From NCBI RefSeq assembly GCF_019393635.1, contig NC_057863.1, positions 626,079,791 to 626,143,790 on the forward strand: a DNA stretch of 64,000 nucleotides. Direction: 5' to 3'. Below, in pieces: positions 54,048 to 63,840 of the stretch; the first letter of the stretch is position 1; each line of letters starts with the position of its first letter. The notes below the pieces were generated by a model. That model saw only the letters and a program-made list of their open reading frames with translations, ran no database searches and was not told the origin of the DNA. Made by a program: the position numbers and the translations under genes. The stretch is from Dromiciops gliroides (Eukaryota > Chordata > Mammalia > Microbiotheria > Microbiotheriidae).

Positions 54048-54490
54048 TTGGTGACGGTCAATAAACATTTATTTAAGTACCAAGCACCTGCTATGTACCA
54101 GGTACAGGACTGAGCTGGGAATAAAAGAAAGGCAAGAGACAGTCCCTGCCCTCTTGGGGATCACTGTCTAATGGAAACAACTATGTACAAACAAATATAT
54201 ACAAAATTAACTGGAGATATTCGGCGGAGGGGAGACATGGACATTCAGAGGGGCTGGGCTTCCCATAGAAGGTGGGACTTGAAGGAAGTCAGGGAAAGCT
54301 GGAGATGGAGATGAGGAGGGAGAGCGTTCCAGGCATGGAGAACCAAAGGAGCAAAGACCCAGAGGTAGTAGGTGGAGGTGGGGCAGCCAGGGAGAATGTC
54401 CAGGGGGGAAATGGGGTGTCTTGTTCCAGGAACACCAAGGAGGCCAGTGGCACTGTATTGAAGTGTACGTGGGGGAGTGTTAATTCAGCT
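54048..54490 (+). repeat. Ancient interspersed repeat, long copy
   Basis: tcaataaacatttatttaag, gacagtccctgccctcttgg, cttcccatagaaggtgggac, gagagcgttccaggcatgga. Same family and order as 12936-13300. Confidence 0.65.
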
Positions 54491-54500
54491 AAGTTATTCT

Positions 54501-54647
54501 TTTTTTTTTTTGGAAGCAATGGGGGTGAAGTGACTTGCTCAAGGTCACACAGCTATTAAGTGTAAAAGGCAGCATTTGAACTGAGGTCCTCCTGACTTCA
54601 GGGCCCATGCTCTATCCACCCTGCCACCTTGCTGCACCCCACCCCCA
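54501..54647 (-). mobile_element. Older WSINE-type SINE, part of a serial pair
   Basis: Reverse copy, more diverged. Preceded by agttattctt (54492-54501) and followed by agttattctt at 54648-54657. Confidence 0.8.
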
Positions 54648-54657
54648 GTTATTCTTT

Positions 54658-54805
54658 TTTTTTTGCAGGGCAATGAGGGTTAAGTGGCTTGCCCAGGGTC
54701 ACACAGCTAGTAACTGTCAAGTGCCTGAGGTCGGATTTGAACTCAGGTCCTCCTGAATCCAGGGCTGGTTCTTTATCCACTGTGCTGCCTAGCTGCCCCC
54801 CCCCC
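54658..54805 (-). mobile_element. WSINE-type SINE, part of a serial pair
   Basis: Reverse copy starting in the second agttattctt; a third, degraded ctattctt follows at 54805. Confidence 0.85.
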
Positions 54806-55080
54806 TATTCTTGAATGCAAGGAATGTGATATGGCCTTGAAGCCAAGAAGACCTGAGTTCTAATTCTGCCACTTAAATAATCCTGAGAAAGATACTTAAC
54901 TTCTCAATCCTCTTGGGCAACTCTCAAAGATTATAAATTACCCTAGAAGCTGCCAACCTTCATTGGTAGAGGGATTTTCCTCCTTCAGGAGCCTTCTCTA
55001 TTAAGGAAATCATAGATCCAGTCCCTAGCCCACAAGGAATGGGTGGGGAAGGCAGAGATCTAGCTTAGAAAGTGCAGGTG

Positions 55081-55243
55081 GGGGCAGCTAGATGGCGCAG
55101 TGGATAGAGCACCGGCCCTGGATTCAGGAGGACCTGAGTTCAAATCCGGCCTCAGACACTTAACACTTACTAGCTGTGTGACCCTGGGCAAGTCACTTAA
55201 GCCCAATTGCCTCACTAAAAAAATTAAAAAAAAAAAAAAGAAA
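55081..55243 (+). mobile_element. WSINE-type SINE
   Basis: Plus copy. Flanked by agaaagtgcaggtg on both sides (55067-55080 and 55248-55261). Confidence 0.93.
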
Positions 55244-55287
55244 AGAAAGAAAGTGCAGGTGATTGCTAAAACAAAAGATATAGCAAT

Positions 55288-55435
55288 GGGGCAGCTAGGT
55301 GGTGCAGTAGATAGAGCACTGACCCTGGATTCAGGAGGACCTGAGTTCAAATCTGGCCTCAGACACTTAATACTTACTAGCTGTGTGACCCTGGGCAAGT
55401 CACTTAACCCCAATTGCCTCAGAAAAAAAAAAAAA
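55288..55435 (+). mobile_element. WSINE-type SINE
   Basis: Plus copy. Flanks aaaagatata on both sides. Confidence 0.9.
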
Positions 55436-55439
55436 AAGA

Positions 55440-56000
55440 TATAATACAAGGAATAGCCAAGGAGTGGCAGCTAGGGCTGCCCAGCTCATTCTGGATGAGC
55501 CTCTGGGGACCCTGCAGCTGTACACAGCTCACCCAACTTCCTCTCTCCAAGGTGCTGGAGCCCTGGCCGGGAACCAGGCCTCTGCAGCCCCCTGGCACCG
55601 GGCAGCCCGGGGAATGTGCACTGAGGCCATAGCCTGCGTCTGTCTGCCATCTGGCAGCAGCTGCTGTTGTTTCTCCTGGTTATTCTGGGAGTGGTGGCTT
55701 TTTCTGCTTCTCTCCTCACTGACCTTGCAGATTTTCCTTCCCTCTAAGGCAGAAAGATCTCTAGAGGGGAAACCTGCAGATAACCAAGGGATGGGGGGCA
55801 GGCAGATGTGGTGACCCCACTCATTTAGTGAGGTGGGGGAAAGAGATGGGTAAGGATGAGGAGGTTGGAGGGCATTGCCTCGCTGTCCCTTTCTACCCTG
55901 CCCCCACTCCCCTTTCCCCTGTCCCTCTTAAGCACTGACCAAGAACAAAAACAATGAGAGGGATTAAGCCTTCTGAAATAGGGAGAGCAGCTCAACCAGA
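55440..56000. other. Unique, GC-moderate intron 1 / upstream sequence
   Basis: No repeat seen. Open frames on both strands (55464-55814 plus, 55719-55486 minus) are unsupported. It could be conserved non-coding sequence, but nothing here shows that. Confidence 0.4.
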
Positions 56001-56224
56001 GCCTTAGTCAGTACTTAACAAATAGTGCCTAGCCCACAGTAGGTGCTTAATAAATGCAAGTTGGATTGAATTAAATTAATTTAGCAACCTCTAAAGCAGG
56101 AATTCATAACCCGCTTTGTGTCATGGAATCTGGTTAATGGGGTGCGTGTGGCCCTCTCAGAATAATGTTTATAAATAACTGAAGGAAATACTAAATGTCA
56201 CAACTGCACCTGCAGAACCAGATT

Positions 56225-56345
56225 GCTTGCCGGGGGTGGGGGAAGGAGAAAATTTTGGATTCAAACTCTTATAAAAAATGAATGTTGAAAACTATCTTTA
56301 CATGTAATTGCAAAAAAAAAAATTCTATTTAAAAAATCTTTTTTA
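56225..56345 (+). repeat. L1 3'-terminal fragment
   Basis: gttgaaaactatctttacat and gtaattg, then an A-run. Strongly 5'-truncated. Confidence 0.75.
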
Positions 56346-56811
56346 AAGAAATACTACCCTTCCCCAAATAAAGAAATACTGTCAGATATTAGTGAAAACT
56401 GATTTTTTCCCCCACCCAAGTTTAGAGAACCCCTAAAATCTATCCAGGCCTTTCAAGTCCAAATCTTCTTCTTCTTCTTAGATCAATAGGTTCTTATATA
56501 ATGATCTCTGAACAGAATATTTCCCAGACCCAGAAGGTGGCATAGACAAAGCCAGGCACCTCCCTTCCTTGACCACCCCACGGTGCTCTGCAGAAGTGGG
56601 GAGACTATGGATATGGAATCATATGCTTTTAGACTTTTTCAAATGAAGGCTCATTTTGCTGAACTGTTTTTCCCCCCTCATCTTTTTTTATTTTGTTATA
56701 AGAGATGGCTCTCTGAGATACAGAGGAGGTGGAGAGGTTGGGGGAGACATATTGGAAAATGTCGATGATATAAAAACAAAACATAGCAATAAGTATTTGG
56801 GGGGGAGGCCA

Positions 56812-56916
56812 TCTGGGTTAAGTGACTTTCCCAGGGTCACACAGCTAGTAAGTGTCTGAGGCCAGATTTGAACTCAGGTCCTTCTGACTCCATCCACTGC
56901 ACCACCTAACTCCCCG
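56812..56916 (-). mobile_element. WSINE-type SINE, partial
   Basis: Reverse copy beginning at gggttaagtgactttcccag with a degraded head (accacctaactccccg). Confidence 0.8.
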
Positions 56917-57074
56917 TAAGTATTTATTTTTAAAAGAAAAGGGCAAAACCAAGCAAATGCTTTTTCATGAAGATCTCCATCTATAACAAACTGATCAACT
57001 AACAAGCATTTATTAAACTCTTACTGTATACCTGGTGCTATGCTAATTGCGGGAGACATAAAGAAAGTAAAAAC

Positions 57075-57433
57075 TGTAACGATTGGAATAACGCCACCTG
57101 CTGGATACTTACTGTAGAGGAGTTCTGCCCATGAAGGGAAGGTCTTTGAGGGCAAGACCAGGAGTCAGGAAGTGATGCGGGCTAGTGGGAGGAGGAAGGA
57201 AGAGACTGGCGCTCAGTCTCTCTCGCTTTTCCTCTGGACTCTGGTGGAGAAGGGAGCTAGAAATGTGCTCTCCCTTTAATAGATAGAAATCTAGGCCTTT
57301 TTCTCTCTCTTTACCAAATTCTTATTCTCCTTAATAAATGCTTAAAAGTCTAACTCTTGCTAAAGCTTATAATTTATTGGCGACCACTCATTAGATATTT
57401 TAGACAGTTTAGCTAGAATTTTAGCCCTTAACA
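57075..57433 (+). mobile_element. Solo LTR of an endogenous retrovirus (family A)
   Basis: Begins TGTAACG and ends CCTTAACA, with a 4-bp duplication aaac at 57071-57074 and 57434-57437. AATAAA is at 57333-57338, about 95 bp before the end, as expected for an R/U5 region. No internal viral genes are present. Orientation comes from the polyA signal. Confidence 0.75.
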
Positions 57434-57489
57434 AAACCACAGAGATGATTACTCTACAGTCTAACCACACTGGCCTCATCTAGGACTCG

Positions 57490-57680
57490 AACCTTCCATC
57501 TCTGTGAACCAATCGTCCCCCAAGGTTGGAATGTTCCCCCTTTCCACCTCTTAAAATCCTTAGCTTCTTTCAGAGTCCGACTTAAGTGCTGCCTTCTATA
57601 TAGTCTTTCCTGATGCCCTTGGCTGCCAGTGCCTTCCCCCCCTCCCCACCAAATTACCTTGCATCTATTTGTATAGGGGA
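57490..57680 (+). repeat. L2-like LINE fragment
   Basis: agagtccgacttaagtgctg, agtctttcctgatgcccttg, accttgcatctatttgtat. Confidence 0.65.
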
Positions 57681-57689
57681 AGTAAACTG

Positions 57690-58125
57690 AGGCATGGAGG
57701 AAAAAAGACTTGCCCAAGGTCATGTAGTAAGACTGAGCTCACCGGTTCCCTTCCTTTCTCCCATCTTCCTGGCCCCACCCTGGCCAACTACCAGGGGGGC
57801 TGAGGAGGCGGGAGGAACTGCTGACTACAGCTCTATCTTTGAACTTCCAGGTCCTGCTCTTCACCCCAAAAAGGAAACCATCCCTCTGGGTACTGGGTAA
57901 TAACCACAGAACCTATATACAAAAAAAAACCAGTTCAAATTCTGCCAAGGAGCAAGGGAAATGGAACGGGCCAGGCCTGAAAATCAGGGGACCTGGGCTC
58001 TAGGCCTGCAGGGCCCTAACCAGTGACCAGGGCAAGGAACCATGAGCAAAATCGCTGTCTGCTTTGGGTTCTGGTGATCTCCTATCCAAAGTGAAGGGGA
58101 CAGTCATGGTGATGATCTCTTTGGC
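57690..58125. other. Unique sequence before the minisatellite
   Basis: No gene recognised. Ends with ggcaaggccctcccagctct, the first diverged minisatellite-like words. Confidence 0.4.
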
Positions 58126-58127
58126 AA

Positions 58128-59712
58128 GGCCCTCCCAGCTCTGACAGCCTATGTTCTAAGGGCCCTCCCAGCTCTGACAGCCTGTGTTCTAAGGGCCCTC
58201 CCAGCTCTGACAGCCTGTGTTCTCTGACATCCTGTGTTCCAAGGATCCTCCCAGCTCTGACAGCCTGTATTCCAAGGGCCCTCCCAGCTCTGACAGCCTG
58301 TGTTCTAAGGGCCCTCCCAGCTCTGACAGCCTGTGTTCTAAGGGCCCTCCCAGCTATGACAGCCTGTGTTCTAAGGGCCCTCCCGGCTCTGACAGCCTAT
58401 GTTCTAAGGGCCCTCCCGGCTCTGACAGCCTGTGTTCTAAGGGCCCTCCCGGCTCTGACAGCCTGTGTTCTAAGGGCCCTCCTGGCTCTGACAGCCTGTG
58501 TTCTAAGGGCCCTCCCGGCTCTGACAGCCTGTATTCCAAGGGCCCTCCCGGCTCTGACATCCTGTGTTCTAAGGGCCCTCCCAGCTCTGACAGCCTGTGT
58601 TCTCTGACATCCTGTGTTCGAAGGATCCTCCCAGCTCTGACAGCCTGTATTCCAAGGGCCCTCCCAGCTCTGACAGCCTGTATTCCAAGGGCCCTCCCAG
58701 CTCTGACAGCCTGTGTTCTAAGGGCCCTCCCAGCTCTGACAGCCTGTGTTCTAAGGGCCCTCCCAACTCTGACAGCCTGTGTTCTAAGGGCCCTCCCAGC
58801 TCTGACAGCCTGTGTTCTAAGGGCCCTCCCAGCTCTGACATCCTGTGTTCTCTGACATCCTGTGTTCCAAGGATCCTCCCAGCTCTGACAGCCTGTATTC
58901 CAAGGGCCCTCCCAGCTCTGACAGTCTGTGTTCTAAGGGCCCTCCCAGCTCTGACATCCTGTGTTCTAAGGGCCCTCCCAGCTCTGACATCCTGTGTTCT
59001 CTGACATCCTGTGTTCCAAGGATCCTCCCAGCTCTGACAGCCTGTATTCCAAGGGCCCTCCCAGCTCTGACAGTCTGTGTTCTAAGGGCCCTCCCAGCTC
59101 TGACATCCTGTGTTCTCTGACATCCTGTGTTCCAAGGATCCTCCCAGCTCTGACAGCCTGTATTCCAAGGGCCCTCCCAGCTCTGACAGTCTGTGTTCTA
59201 AGGGCCCTCCCAGCTCTGACATCCTGTGTTCTAAGGGCCCTCCCAGCTCTGACAGCCTGTGTTCTCTGACATCCTGTGTTCCAAGGATCCTCCCAGCTCT
59301 GACAGCCTGTATTCCAAGGGCCCTCCCAGCTCTGACAGCCTGTATTCCAAGGGCCCTCCCAGCTCTGACAGCCTGTGTTCTAAGGGCCCTCCCAGCTCTG
59401 ACAGCCTGTGTTCTAAGGGCCCTCCCAACTCTGACAGCCTGTGTTCTAAGGGCCCTCCCAGCTCTGACAGCCTATGTTCTAAGGGCCCTCCCAGCTCTGA
59501 CATCCTGTGTTCCAAGGATCCTCCCAGCTCTGACAGCCTGTATTCCAAGGGCCCTCCCAGCTCTGACAGTCTGTGTTCTAAGGGCCCTCCCAGCTCTGAC
59601 ATCCTGTGTTCTAAGGGCCCTCCCAGCTCTGACAGCCTGTGTTCTAAGGGTCCTCCCGGCTCTGACATCCTGTGTTCTAAGGGTCCTCCCGGCTCTGACC
59701 GTCTATGTTCCA
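58128..59712. repeat. 33-bp minisatellite (VNTR), about 47 units, with higher-order structure
   Basis: The unit reads ccctcccagctctgacagcc then tgtgttctaaggg. Variants change agcc to atcc, tgtgttct to tgtattcc, and gggccc to ggatcc. A 17-bp partial unit precedes every ggatcc variant but the last, starting at 58217, 58597, 58845, 58994, 59110 and 59259. Because 33 is a multiple of three, frames stay open on both strands; these are artefacts. There are no spacers, so it is not CRISPR. Confidence 0.96.
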
Positions 59713-59714
59713 AA

Positions 59715-60105
59715 GGCTTTTCTGAGCTTTTTTTTTCAAAAGCTTTTTCTGTTCTGAGGTCCCATGATTTCTACGAAAAGGCTTGACTATTCATATCACA
59801 GAAGGGTTTTTCCCTTTCCAAAAATCCCCTCAGTGAAGTGAGTGTTTTATCTCACTCATTACCTACCCAATGGAGCAAAAAAATTTAAATAAAAGACTGG
59901 GAAATGAGGCCAAGACAAATGACCATTCCAAAGGGATGATGCAGCAAATCTGAAATCATAATATAGTAGTGGCTCAATTTACTGCGAGGCCAAAGCTGGT
60001 CAGTGGAGACAACACACTCGCACTCGGGTGAACAATGACCCTGGGACCAGGCGCTTCACATTTCTGAATGTCACTTTCAAAGAGCATCAGAAAACCATAG
60101 ATTTA
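59715..60105. other. No gene or repeat recognised
   Basis: Unique-looking sequence between the minisatellite and an ancient repeat. Confidence 0.45.
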
Positions 60106-60109
60106 AAGC

Positions 60110-60290
60110 TGGAAGGGACTTTACAGGGTATCATCAATCAGTCAATCAATCAATCAATCACCAAAGTCTGTTAATCACTTTCTACCACAAGATGCTCCAT
60201 GCTGAAGAGGCCAAAAAAGGCAAAAGATGGCCTGCTCTCAGGGAGCTCACAATCTAAAGGAGAGTTCAGGGGGTCTAAGGACTTGGATGG
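60110..60290 (+). repeat. Ancient interspersed repeat with (ATCA)n start
   Basis: tcaatcagtcaatcaatcaa, then ggcaaaagatggcctgctct and agggagctcacaatctaaag. Confidence 0.6.
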
Positions 60291-60349
60291 GGAAAAGGTT
60301 ATATCATTATTTCTATATAATTGGTTTCATTTGTTAACTGTATATTTTG

Positions 60350-60597
60350 GTGTTGTTATTGAGTCATTTCAGTCATGTCTGACTCTTCCTGACCCCATTT
60401 GGGGTTCTCTTGGCAGAGATGCTAGCATAGTTTGCCGTTTCCTTTTCCAGCTCATTTTACAAGTGAGGAAACTGAGGCAAACAGAGTAAAGTGACTTGTC
60501 CAGGGTCACACAGCTAGTGCCTGAAGCTGGATTCCAACTCAGAAAGCTATCTTCCTAACTATAGCTCTGTGCACTATGGTGCCACCTAGCTGCCCTC
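60350..60597 (-). mobile_element. MAR1-type CORE-SINE
   Basis: tcatttcagtcatgtctgac, ttggggttctcttggcagag, and head tggtgccacctagctgccc. Confidence 0.87.
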
Positions 60598-60639
60598 TAT
60601 TTCATGCGCCCTATATTTTACTTCATGCACTTAAAAACC

Positions 60640-60950
60640 TGATTGCCTTGAGGAGGAGGGAGGGTGGGAGGAAATTTTGGAACTCAAAATCCTGGGGGCA
60701 GCTAGGTGGCACAGTGGATAGAGCACTGGCCTTGGATTCAGGAATACCTGAGTTCAAATCCAGCCTCAGACATTTGACACTTACTAGCTGTGTGACCCTG
60801 GGCAAGTCACTTAACCCCCATTCCCCCACAAAAAACAAAATAAAACAAAACAAAACAATCCTATGAAAACAAATGTTGAAAACTATCCTTACATGTAACT
60901 AGAAATAATAAAATACTTTTATTTAAAAAAAAAAGAAAGAAAACCTGATT
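60640..60950 (+). repeat. L1 3'-terminal fragment split by a SINE
   Basis: G-rich ggaggagggagggtgggagg and aactcaaaatcct lie left of the SINE. gttgaaaactatccttacat and AATAAAA then A-run lie right. Confidence 0.82.
60694..60855 (+). mobile_element. WSINE-type SINE in L1 3' end
   Basis: Plus copy with an (AAAAC)n-type tail; flanks tcaaaatcct / acaatcctatg. Confidence 0.9.
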
Positions 60951-61199
60951 CTGAGAAGGGGTCCACTGGGAACCCAGGGCACAAAAAGAATTAAGGAAGC
61001 CCTGCTATCAGGACACAAAAATATAAATAAAATGATTCCTGACCTCAGAGAGCTTATATTCCATAGGGGGAAATAACACAGACACAGATAAGTACATATA
61101 ATATGAATAAAAGATAAAAACAATTTTGGGGGGAGAGGCACTAACAGCTTGGGGTGGGAGGGAAGGAATCAAGAAAGGCCTTTGGAAGGGGATGGAAAT

Positions 61200-61793
61200 T
61201 GTGGTAAAAATTATTGGAGTTTAACCACTCATTTGGGAGTGGCCACACCTGGCCCACCCTGAAGTTGCTACAGAGGTCAGAAGGAGAAACCTCTCCATGG
61301 GCAGTTTTTGAAGGACCTCCCCTTTTGGGGGAGGAAGATTAAACGCTTGTTGAGGGGAGGCAGAGTCACTTCCTGAATTCTCTCTCCTCTCTCCCTCCTT
61401 GGCCTTTCTGGTGGCACACATCCCAGGTGTGGTGAGTGAACACAAAAGCCCTGCATTCTTTGAATTAGCTTAAGCAGAAACCAGCTGGGGATAGTATAGA
61501 CTTAGGTTAGAGCTAGGAAAATTTATCTGTTTTTCTTTTCCCCTATTTCCTTATCTTTGATTTTAATTAATTTCACCTTTGTTGTTTAATTAATTCCCAA
61601 GTAATAAAATCTGATCCTTTTGTGGAAAAGAAGCTGTAAGGCTCCTTTCTTATTGGCCTGGGAGAAATATCTAAAAAGGCAGTTCGGAGGGGAGGGAGCT
61701 TTGAACCTAGAGGTCCCTCATTATTTCTGGGACCCCCCAATATTTCAGTGAGTCACCCAATTAACTCTCCATACATTAAATTTGGCCCCCACA
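61200..61793 (+). mobile_element. Solo LTR of an endogenous retrovirus (family B)
   Basis: Begins TGTGGTAAAA and ends GGCCCCCACA, with a 4-bp duplication aaat at 61196-61199 and 61794-61797. AATAAA is at 61603-61608, followed by a U5-like region to the end. No coding sequence. Unrelated by eye to the LTR at 57075. Confidence 0.78.
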
Positions 61794-61917
61794 AAATTAA
61801 GCTTAGTTTTGAATGAAACTAGGAATACTAGAAGTTAAGGTGAAGAGGGAGTTCACTCCAGGCACAGAAAACAGCTATTACTTCTCATTTTACAGATGAA
61901 GAAACTGAGGCCCAAAT

Positions 61918-62155
61918 AGGGGCATCTAGATGGTGCCAGGGTGGATAGAGCATCGAGCCTGGAGTCAGGAAGACCTGAGTTTGAATTTGATCTCAGACAC
62001 TTACTAGCTGTGTGATCTTGGGCAAGTCACTTAACCCCTGTTTGCCTCAGTTACCTCATATGTCAAATGAGCTAGAGAAGGAAATGCCAAAACTGTCCTG
62101 GTATCTTTGCCCAAATGGGGTCATGAAGAACCGGACATAACTGAACAACAACATA
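61918..62155 (+). mobile_element. MAR1-type CORE-SINE
   Basis: ggggcatctagatggtgcca, aatgagctagagaaggaaat, gggtcatgaagaaccggaca. Confidence 0.86.
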
Positions 62156-62349
62156 TATCCCCAGAAACCTGAAACAACTCAACAACAAAAATATAAAGGT
62201 TAGCTGATATTATTATTAAGTGATTTGCCCAAAGTCACACACAAAGTAATATATGAGGAGGTTGGCCTAGGTGAGGACTCTGAGACCTTGGACAAGTCAA
62301 TATAAGTCAATTGTACAAGAGACTCTCTAAGGTCCTTTTCAACTCTAAA

Positions 62350-62525
62350 TCACAAAATCCTTGGCCTAGTGCTGGAATGACCCCCAGGGGCCACCTAGTC
62401 CAACCCCTTCACTTTAGAGGTAAGAACACTGAAGCCCATAGAGGTTAAGTGCTCTGCCCAAGTTTATACAGGTGGAATTTGAACCCAGGTCCTGCCTCCA
62501 GAGCCAGTGTCCTTATCTCTCAAAT
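62350..62525 (-). repeat. MIR-type ancient SINE, diverged
   Basis: gccacctagtccaacccctt, gaggttaagtgctctgccca, aatttgaacccaggtcctgc. Confidence 0.7.
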
Positions 62526-63300
62526 ACAATGACCACTATTGTTCCTGCTTCCCCAGAGGATCCTGGGGAAGTTTTCTCTGTCCAGAGGGACAGAGTAGAG
62601 ACCTTGGACTTGAGAAACCCCATTCCTGGTTTCAGGAACCCACTCACCTTTGCAAGGACAGGGGATCTGCCAGGCTGCTCCCAGGAGGTCAGTAGGGGTA
62701 TGGACCCCACCAGAGGCTCCCGATGGGCTCCACTCTCCTTCTCCTGCCTGGTGAGAGAGGCAGAGGGCAACAGGTCACCGGAACAGAAACTTTCTCTGAT
62801 CAACTGGTTACAGACCAAACAGAAGCCAAGGGCTTTCTGGTAAACTGGATGAGGAAATGGATCTCACGATCCATTCCCAGCAAGGGAGGGGTTGGGAGAG
62901 CAGGGGCCGGCCTGAACCCGCCTCCAGCTCCCAACCCTCCCCCCCTCGCTGCCCCTTCCCTTTGCCTAAACTGGGAGGGTGACTGGAGGAGGAGGAAGGG
63001 CAGGCGGGCAGTGTTTTTTGTTAAATCCCTCTTTTGGCCCTGGAGTGACTAAAAGTATGCAGAGGAGTGAAATACCAAACATTTTCTTTCTTTTGGGAGG
63101 AAAAAAGAGGATAAATTTTGAGAGACAGCAGCGTGGGCTTGGTGACTATGAGAGTTAGGGCCAGATTTAGAAAAGCCCGCCTCTGACAATAGTGGTGGGA
63201 GCCTCAGTTTCCCTTATCTACAAAAATAGGAGACAGGGACTTCTCCTGCTGTCTAGTTTCTCTGGTCTAAGATGCTCCCTCTGAAAATGCCAGTTGGCCC
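62526..63300. other. Unique sequence, GC-rich in the middle
   Basis: No gene recognised. Frames at 62472-62843 and 62818-62513 lack similarity. The GC-rich patch is noted separately. Confidence 0.4.
62840..63020. promoter_or_regulatory. GC-rich, CpG-containing unique patch, weak candidate regulatory region
   Basis: This is a non-repetitive, C/G-rich stretch with a few CpGs and GGCGGG-like boxes, in an otherwise CpG-poor, repeat-rich flank about 9.5 kb upstream of the H6PD start exon. Human intron 1 has a comparable length, so the first exon or promoter could lie near here. No TATA box, donor site or exon can be shown. This is inference only. Confidence 0.15.
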
Positions 63301-63344
63301 AAGGATAGTCAACAGTCAACAAACATTTATTAAGAGTCCATTAA

Positions 63345-63478
63345 GGTGGATAGAGCACCGGCCCTGGATTCAGGAGGACCTGAGTTCGACCTCAGACACT
63401 TAACACTTACTAGCTGTGTGACCCTGGGCAAGTCACTTAACCCCAATTGCCTCACTAAAAAAAAAAAAAAAAAAAAAA
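63345..63478 (+). mobile_element. WSINE-type SINE, 5'-truncated, first of a serial trio
   Basis: Starts at ggtggatagagcaccgg, lacking the head. Target aagagtccattaa at 63332-63344 and 63479-63491. Confidence 0.92.
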
Positions 63479-63490
63479 AGAGTCCATTAA

Positions 63491-63650
63491 GGGGGCAGCT
63501 AGGTGGCACAGTAGATAAAGAACCGGCCCTGGATTCAGGAGGACCTGAATTCAAATGTGACCTCAGACACTTGACACTTACTAGCTGTGTGACCCTGGGC
63601 AAGTCACTTAACCCTCATTGCCTCCCCCCACACACACACACACACAAAAA
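63491..63650 (+). mobile_element. WSINE-type SINE, second of a serial trio
   Basis: Complete copy with a (CA)n tail, inserted at the end of the first SINE's target repeat; aagagtccttaatgg follows at 63651. Confidence 0.92.
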
Positions 63651-63686
63651 AAGAGTCCTTAATGGACTTAATGGACACCTTAATGG

Positions 63687-63833
63687 TGGCAGCTAGGTGG
63701 CGAAATGAATAAAGCACTGGCCCTGGATTCAGGAGGACCTAAGTTCAAATCCAGCCTCAGACACTTAACACTTACTAACTGTGTGACCCTGGGCAAGTCA
63801 CTTAACCCCAATTGCCTCACCAAAAAAAAAAAA
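63687..63833 (+). mobile_element. WSINE-type SINE, third of a serial trio
   Basis: Inserted just downstream after a short expanded aatggacttaatggac; its 3' flank aagagtctcttaa again resembles the target. Confidence 0.9.
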
Positions 63834-63840
63834 AGAGTCT

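Noticed and set aside
55060..55449. Recurrent frames with [18 protein letters not shown] or its plus-strand counterpart [20 protein letters not shown]
   Set aside because: These occur at nearly every SINE on one strand or the other and are just SINE sequence translated.
58128..59712. Regular ~33-bp repeats resembling a CRISPR array
   Set aside because: Units are contiguous with no unique spacers, and the genome is mammalian.
58217..59786. Many overlapping open frames up to 215 codons on both strands (e.g. KGPPSSDSLCS repeats)
   Set aside because: They are reading frames of the 33-bp minisatellite; the unit length is divisible by three and contains no stop, and frames restart after each 17-bp partial unit.
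647..63833. tRNA genes suggested by A/B-box-like motifs
   Set aside because: The motifs belong to tRNA-derived SINE heads; no complete cloverleaf with acceptor stem was seen.
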